This document shows positions 5,261-7,026 of a stretch of 7,026 nucleotides of DNA, one piece after another. A model generated the notes under the pieces. The model was not told where the DNA came from and did not search any database. It saw only the letters and a list, made by a program, of their open reading frames with translations. The stretch lies in NCBI GenBank assembly GCA_003641415.1, contig QNAG01000140.1, positions 1 through 7,026 of the forward strand. Direction: 5' to 3'. Origin of the DNA: Candidatus Zixiibacteriota bacterium. Its GTDB lineage: Bacteria > Zixibacteria > MSB-5A5 > GN15 > FEB-12. A program made the translations under genes and the position numbers. Each line of letters opens with the position of its first letter. Within the stretch, counting starts at the first letter, position 1.

Positions 5261-5653
5261 CCCTTTCGCTGCCTTCATCTCTCCCCTTTTCACCAACACA
5301 AATGCAATCAGGGCTACGACAAAGAACAGCAACAATGCCCACGCCAAACCGCCCAGAGTGTGAATGATCGTACGGTAGATTTCCAGCCCCCAGTACTCGG
5401 CAGTAAGTTCGGTGATTTTTTCATCTGGTGATGCCGGTTGGATGAACTGCTCGAGTTTCCAGATGTTCACTCCGGACGATATCCCGACGACGAACAGGGC
5501 GAAGGTCAGAAACTTGCGCCAGGCGTCGGCGATCTCTTCCCCGATGATGCGATGGAAGATTTTGTCTACTGGTTTGCGGAAGAAAGCCAAGACTATAATT
5601 GACACGGCAATTGCAATGGCTAAGGTAACTATGAGCAATAAAAGAAATTCCAT
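5258..5653 (-). CDS. Small integral membrane protein, unknown function
   Basis: Using the ATG at 5653 the product is 131 residues with three predicted membrane helices at about 3-25, 46-62 and 98-120. A basic/amphipathic stretch, FRKPVDKIFHRIIGEEIADAW (25-45), follows helix 1, and a soluble segment of about 35 residues separates helices 2 and 3, with EIYRTIIHTLGGLAW leading into the last helix. The C-terminus is short and basic. I recognise no named family and no catalytic or ligand motif; it could be a membrane-protein accessory subunit or a homo-oligomer. Its frame also runs to an ATG at 5686 (142 residues), but that one has no ribosome site, whereas AAGGAG stands eight bases before the ATG at 5653. 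It stands alone; its minus-strand upstream region is repeat DNA. Confidence 0.75.
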   Translation of the reverse strand: MEFLLLLIVTLAIAIAVSIIVLAFFRKPVDKIFHRIIGEEIADAWRKFLTFALFVVGISSGVNIWKLEQFIQPASPDEKITELTAEYWGLEIYRTIIHTLGGLAWALLLFFVVALIAFVLVKRGEMKAAKG

Positions 5654-5661
5654 TTCATCGG

Positions 5662-5667
5662 CTCCTT
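5662..5667 (-). promoter_or_regulatory. Ribosome binding site that decides the membrane-protein start
   Basis: The complement reads AAGGAG, eight bases before the ATG at 5653 and inside the longer reading frame that begins at 5686. The upstream ATG has no comparable site, so the shorter protein is preferred. Confidence 0.7.
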
Positions 5668-5775
5668 GATTTGAATACCATTTCATTTCGATAATTTGAT
5701 GTAAAAGAAGCTAAGCGCAGCAGATGTGTCGAGTAAAAACAGGTATGTCATATAAGTTACACACACCATACCATC

Positions 5776-5802
5776 GCGTAGGAGGCGGCCTTGTGTCGCC
5801 TC
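5776..5802 (+). repeat. Single GTAG-footed hairpin with compensated stem
   Basis: The layout matches arm 1 of the Y unit exactly: GCGTAG (5776-5781), a 6-bp stem, the same 9-base loop GCCTTGTGT (5788-5796), and the closing strand (5797-5802). The stem here is GAGGCG/CGCCTC instead of CGGCGG/CCGCCG, so both strands have changed together while loop and foot did not. No arm 2 follows. Confidence 0.7.
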
Positions 5803-5965
5803 GTTGGTGACAGGAGTTGAGTAGGTCAAAACCTTCTTCGGTTTCGACAATTCGTCCAGTATGATCGTCAAGCGGTCCGGTGCCCCACGGCTTGCAGTGA
5901 ATCACCCAACCTACCCTCAAACACAAGGATAATAGAATCCTCTTTCAATAATCAGCCTGGCAGCA

Positions 5966-5971
5966 TATACT
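5966..5971 (+). promoter_or_regulatory. -10 box immediately before the start codon (possible leaderless transcript)
   Basis: TATACT matches the -10 consensus at 5 of 6 and ends six bases before the ATG at 5978, so transcription would start on or next to the A of the ATG. There is no ribosome site. The -35 candidate (TTTCAA, 5943-5948) is poor. Confidence 0.35.
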
Positions 5972-5977
5972 CGATAT

Positions 5978-6694
5978 ATGAAATGCCAACTGTGTTTATC
6001 TGAAGCAAAACTCTGCAAATCACACATAATCCCCGAGTTCTTCTACAAACCGATGTACGATGACAAAGGGCGCATGCTGATTGTGCCGCTGGACGCCGAG
6101 GAGAAGATTCGGTATGCCCAACAAGGAGAGAAGGAGGAACTACTCTGTGCTTCCTGCGAGCAGCACATCAATGATTTCGAGAAACACGTTAACAGAGTCT
6201 TCTTCCACAAATTCGCTTATGAGCCAACTGAACAACCGGGAGAGGGGCTTATCGTGGAGTTGGACTACACTAAATTCAAGCTATTTCAACTATCCGTCCT
6301 ATGGAGGGCAAGTGTTTCAACCTTACCTACTTACGCACAGGTGAATCTGGGACCTCATGAAGAACAGATCAGACAAATGATAATCAACCGCACACCAGGT
6401 CCACCCCATCAATATGGCTGTGTAGTTACCGGTTTGGAGACTGGAACCGACATACCGTTCGATTTGATCCTACAGCCAAGACGAGGACGCTGGGACGGGC
6501 ACGTTGCGTATCGCTTTGTCTTCGGTCATTGCATATGGATATACGTCATCTCAAGCCATTCAAGAACTCATAGCAGAGCTGACTATTTCGTACGTAAAGA
6601 TGGAACAATGCGTTTCCGCATAATGCATCTGAAGGACGTGGGGTTCATAGTGGATGAACTCAAGAGAGTATCCCAGCGTGACGATCTGCCGTGA
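5978..6694 (+). CDS. Conserved-looking protein with CxxC / SHIIP / CxxC zinc-site signature, possibly HNH-like
   Basis: This 238-residue protein starts MKCQLC, with C3 and C6, then KSHIIPEFFY (14-23), and later LLCASCE with C57 and C60. That order (CxxC, a [S/D]HxxP segment, then CxxC) is the layout of the treble-clef zinc site in HNH-type nucleases, where DHIxP and CN would be expected. Here the first His pair is SH and the Asn after the second CxxC is Glu61, so catalysis is uncertain. The rest (about 98-225) is a mixed alpha/beta region with LSVLWRASVS (105-114) and LGPHEEQIRQM (124-134), which read like conserved blocks, but I cannot name the family. It has no signal peptide and no membrane helix. 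The start is supported by the immediate CxxC, though no ribosome site is visible. Regulation may be leaderless. No recognisable partner gene adjoins it. Confidence 0.75.
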   Translation: MKCQLCLSEAKLCKSHIIPEFFYKPMYDDKGRMLIVPLDAEEKIRYAQQGEKEELLCASCEQHINDFEKHVNRVFFHKFAYEPTEQPGEGLIVELDYTKFKLFQLSVLWRASVSTLPTYAQVNLGPHEEQIRQMIINRTPGPPHQYGCVVTGLETGTDIPFDLILQPRRGRWDGHVAYRFVFGHCIWIYVISSHSRTHSRADYFVRKDGTMRFRIMHLKDVGFIVDELKRVSQRDDLP

Positions 6695-7026
6695 TCGGCT
6701 GTGATTAGTCCCTCCCCTCCCTCGCCGCCCAGATGGCAGGTTTGAAGACAGACCTGCCCTACCAGCTTCAAAACAACGGCGATACCTGCCAAACAAGTTT
6801 GAGCATGCCACCCGGAGGTTCATATGTTTGAGGAACCCACAGCAAGGGACTTGTTGAAAAAGCCCTGTCAGCGTTGCCATGAGGATGGAGACAAGCCCCG
6901 CCCCTGCTATGATAATGGAAGTCAAGAGTTAATCATGGGCTATCCGTGTTCTTGTATTATTCTTCTATCTTTTGAGCCTTCCAAAGGTCTTCACAACCTG
7001 CTATTCGTGGTTTTCCCACAGTTTAC
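6695..7026. other. Terminal intergenic region with repeat remnants
   Basis: I see no gene. It contains the GTAG-footed hairpin at 6735-6762, a small dyad GGTTC/GAACC (6817-6821/6833-6837), and at 6886-6907 a degenerate copy of the right arm of the Y unit (GGAGACAAGCCCC without its stem partner). From about 6920 onward I see nothing recognisable. Confidence 0.6.
6735..6762 (-). repeat. GTAG-footed hairpin, GGCAGGT family
   Basis: GGCAGGT (6735-6741) pairs perfectly with ACCTGCC (6752-6758) over a 10-base loop, and the minus-strand GTAG (complement of 6759-6762) directly abuts the stem. It lies about 40 bases after the stop of the zinc-site protein. The stem is unrelated to the other families, but the design is the same. 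Confidence 0.75.

Larger units (their letters stand above)
5654..5977. other. Intergenic region with repeat remnants
   Basis: No gene is supported. The stretch 5776-5915 looks like a mosaic of decayed hairpin repeats. It starts with GCGTAGG, ends with CCTACC, and contains one intact GTAG-footed hairpin (5776-5802) and an imperfect hairpin at 5825-5848 (nine positions, one mismatch, loop TTCTTC). A minus-strand GTAG at 5911-5914 precedes a weak, bulged palindrome. The end of the region carries the -10-like box of the next gene. Confidence 0.6.

Noticed and set aside
5076..5342. Minus-strand frame of 88 residues ending in RRGDSNPHVLTDTAP
   Set aside because: It also reads through tRNA-Leu antisense and overlaps the end of the better-supported membrane-protein gene.
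5683..5926. Two overlapping minus-strand frames (5683-5871 and 5711-5926)
   Set aside because: They lie in the hairpin-repeat mosaic, have no ribosome site and show no recognisable domain; the reading frame is a by-product of repeat sequence.
6560..6925. Minus-strand frames of 121 and 69 residues
   Set aside because: They overlap the end of the zinc-site protein and a palindromic repeat, with no domain and atypical composition.

Overview
The window looks like chromosomal DNA of an uncultured bacterium, most likely from the FCB group or a related candidate phylum. The main clue is the gene at 3636-4724. Its C-terminus carries the NYPNPFNPTT block and ends in TKKMVLLK, which is typical of type IX secretion sorting domains in Bacteroidetes/Ignavibacteria and also in Zixibacteria-like and Calditrichaeota-like lineages. 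A Zixibacteria-like host is my best guess. There is no rRNA or marker gene here to settle it.

Layout: 1-476 is intergenic and full of hairpin repeats. A plus-strand cluster follows: a GYD-domain protein (477-758), a plant-type glutaminyl-peptide cyclotransferase (815-1675) and a C-terminal fragment of a SnoaL-like ester cyclase (1792-1998), closed by a strong A/T-rich stem-loop terminator (2058-2095). Converging on it from the minus strand are an M29 aminopeptidase (2172-3308) and, upstream of that, a secreted Cys-rich protein with a sorting domain (3636-4724). These two are separated by another repeat cluster. Next come tRNA-Leu(CAG) on the plus strand (5043-5126), a small three-helix membrane protein on the minus strand (5258-5653), and a plus-strand protein with a CxxC/SHIIP/CxxC signature resembling an HNH or treble-clef zinc site (5978-6694). 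The remainder to 7026 is repeat-bearing intergenic DNA.

The genes do not form an obvious pathway. The cyclotransferase and the aminopeptidase both act on peptide N-termini, but they are on opposite strands and probably in different compartments, so I infer no functional link.

The most interesting content is non-coding. At least twelve palindromes of several unrelated stem sequences share one design: the tetranucleotide GTAG sits at, or within a few bases of, the 5' foot of a hairpin. In three places two such hairpins face each other head to head in a 61-bp unit whose ends also pair, which gives a Y-shaped fold. This is the layout of REP/BIME elements mobilised by RAYT (TnpA_REP, HUH/Y1) transposases. 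No such transposase gene is present in the window. One copy (5776-5802) keeps the 9-nt loop exactly while its stem has changed in a compensated way.
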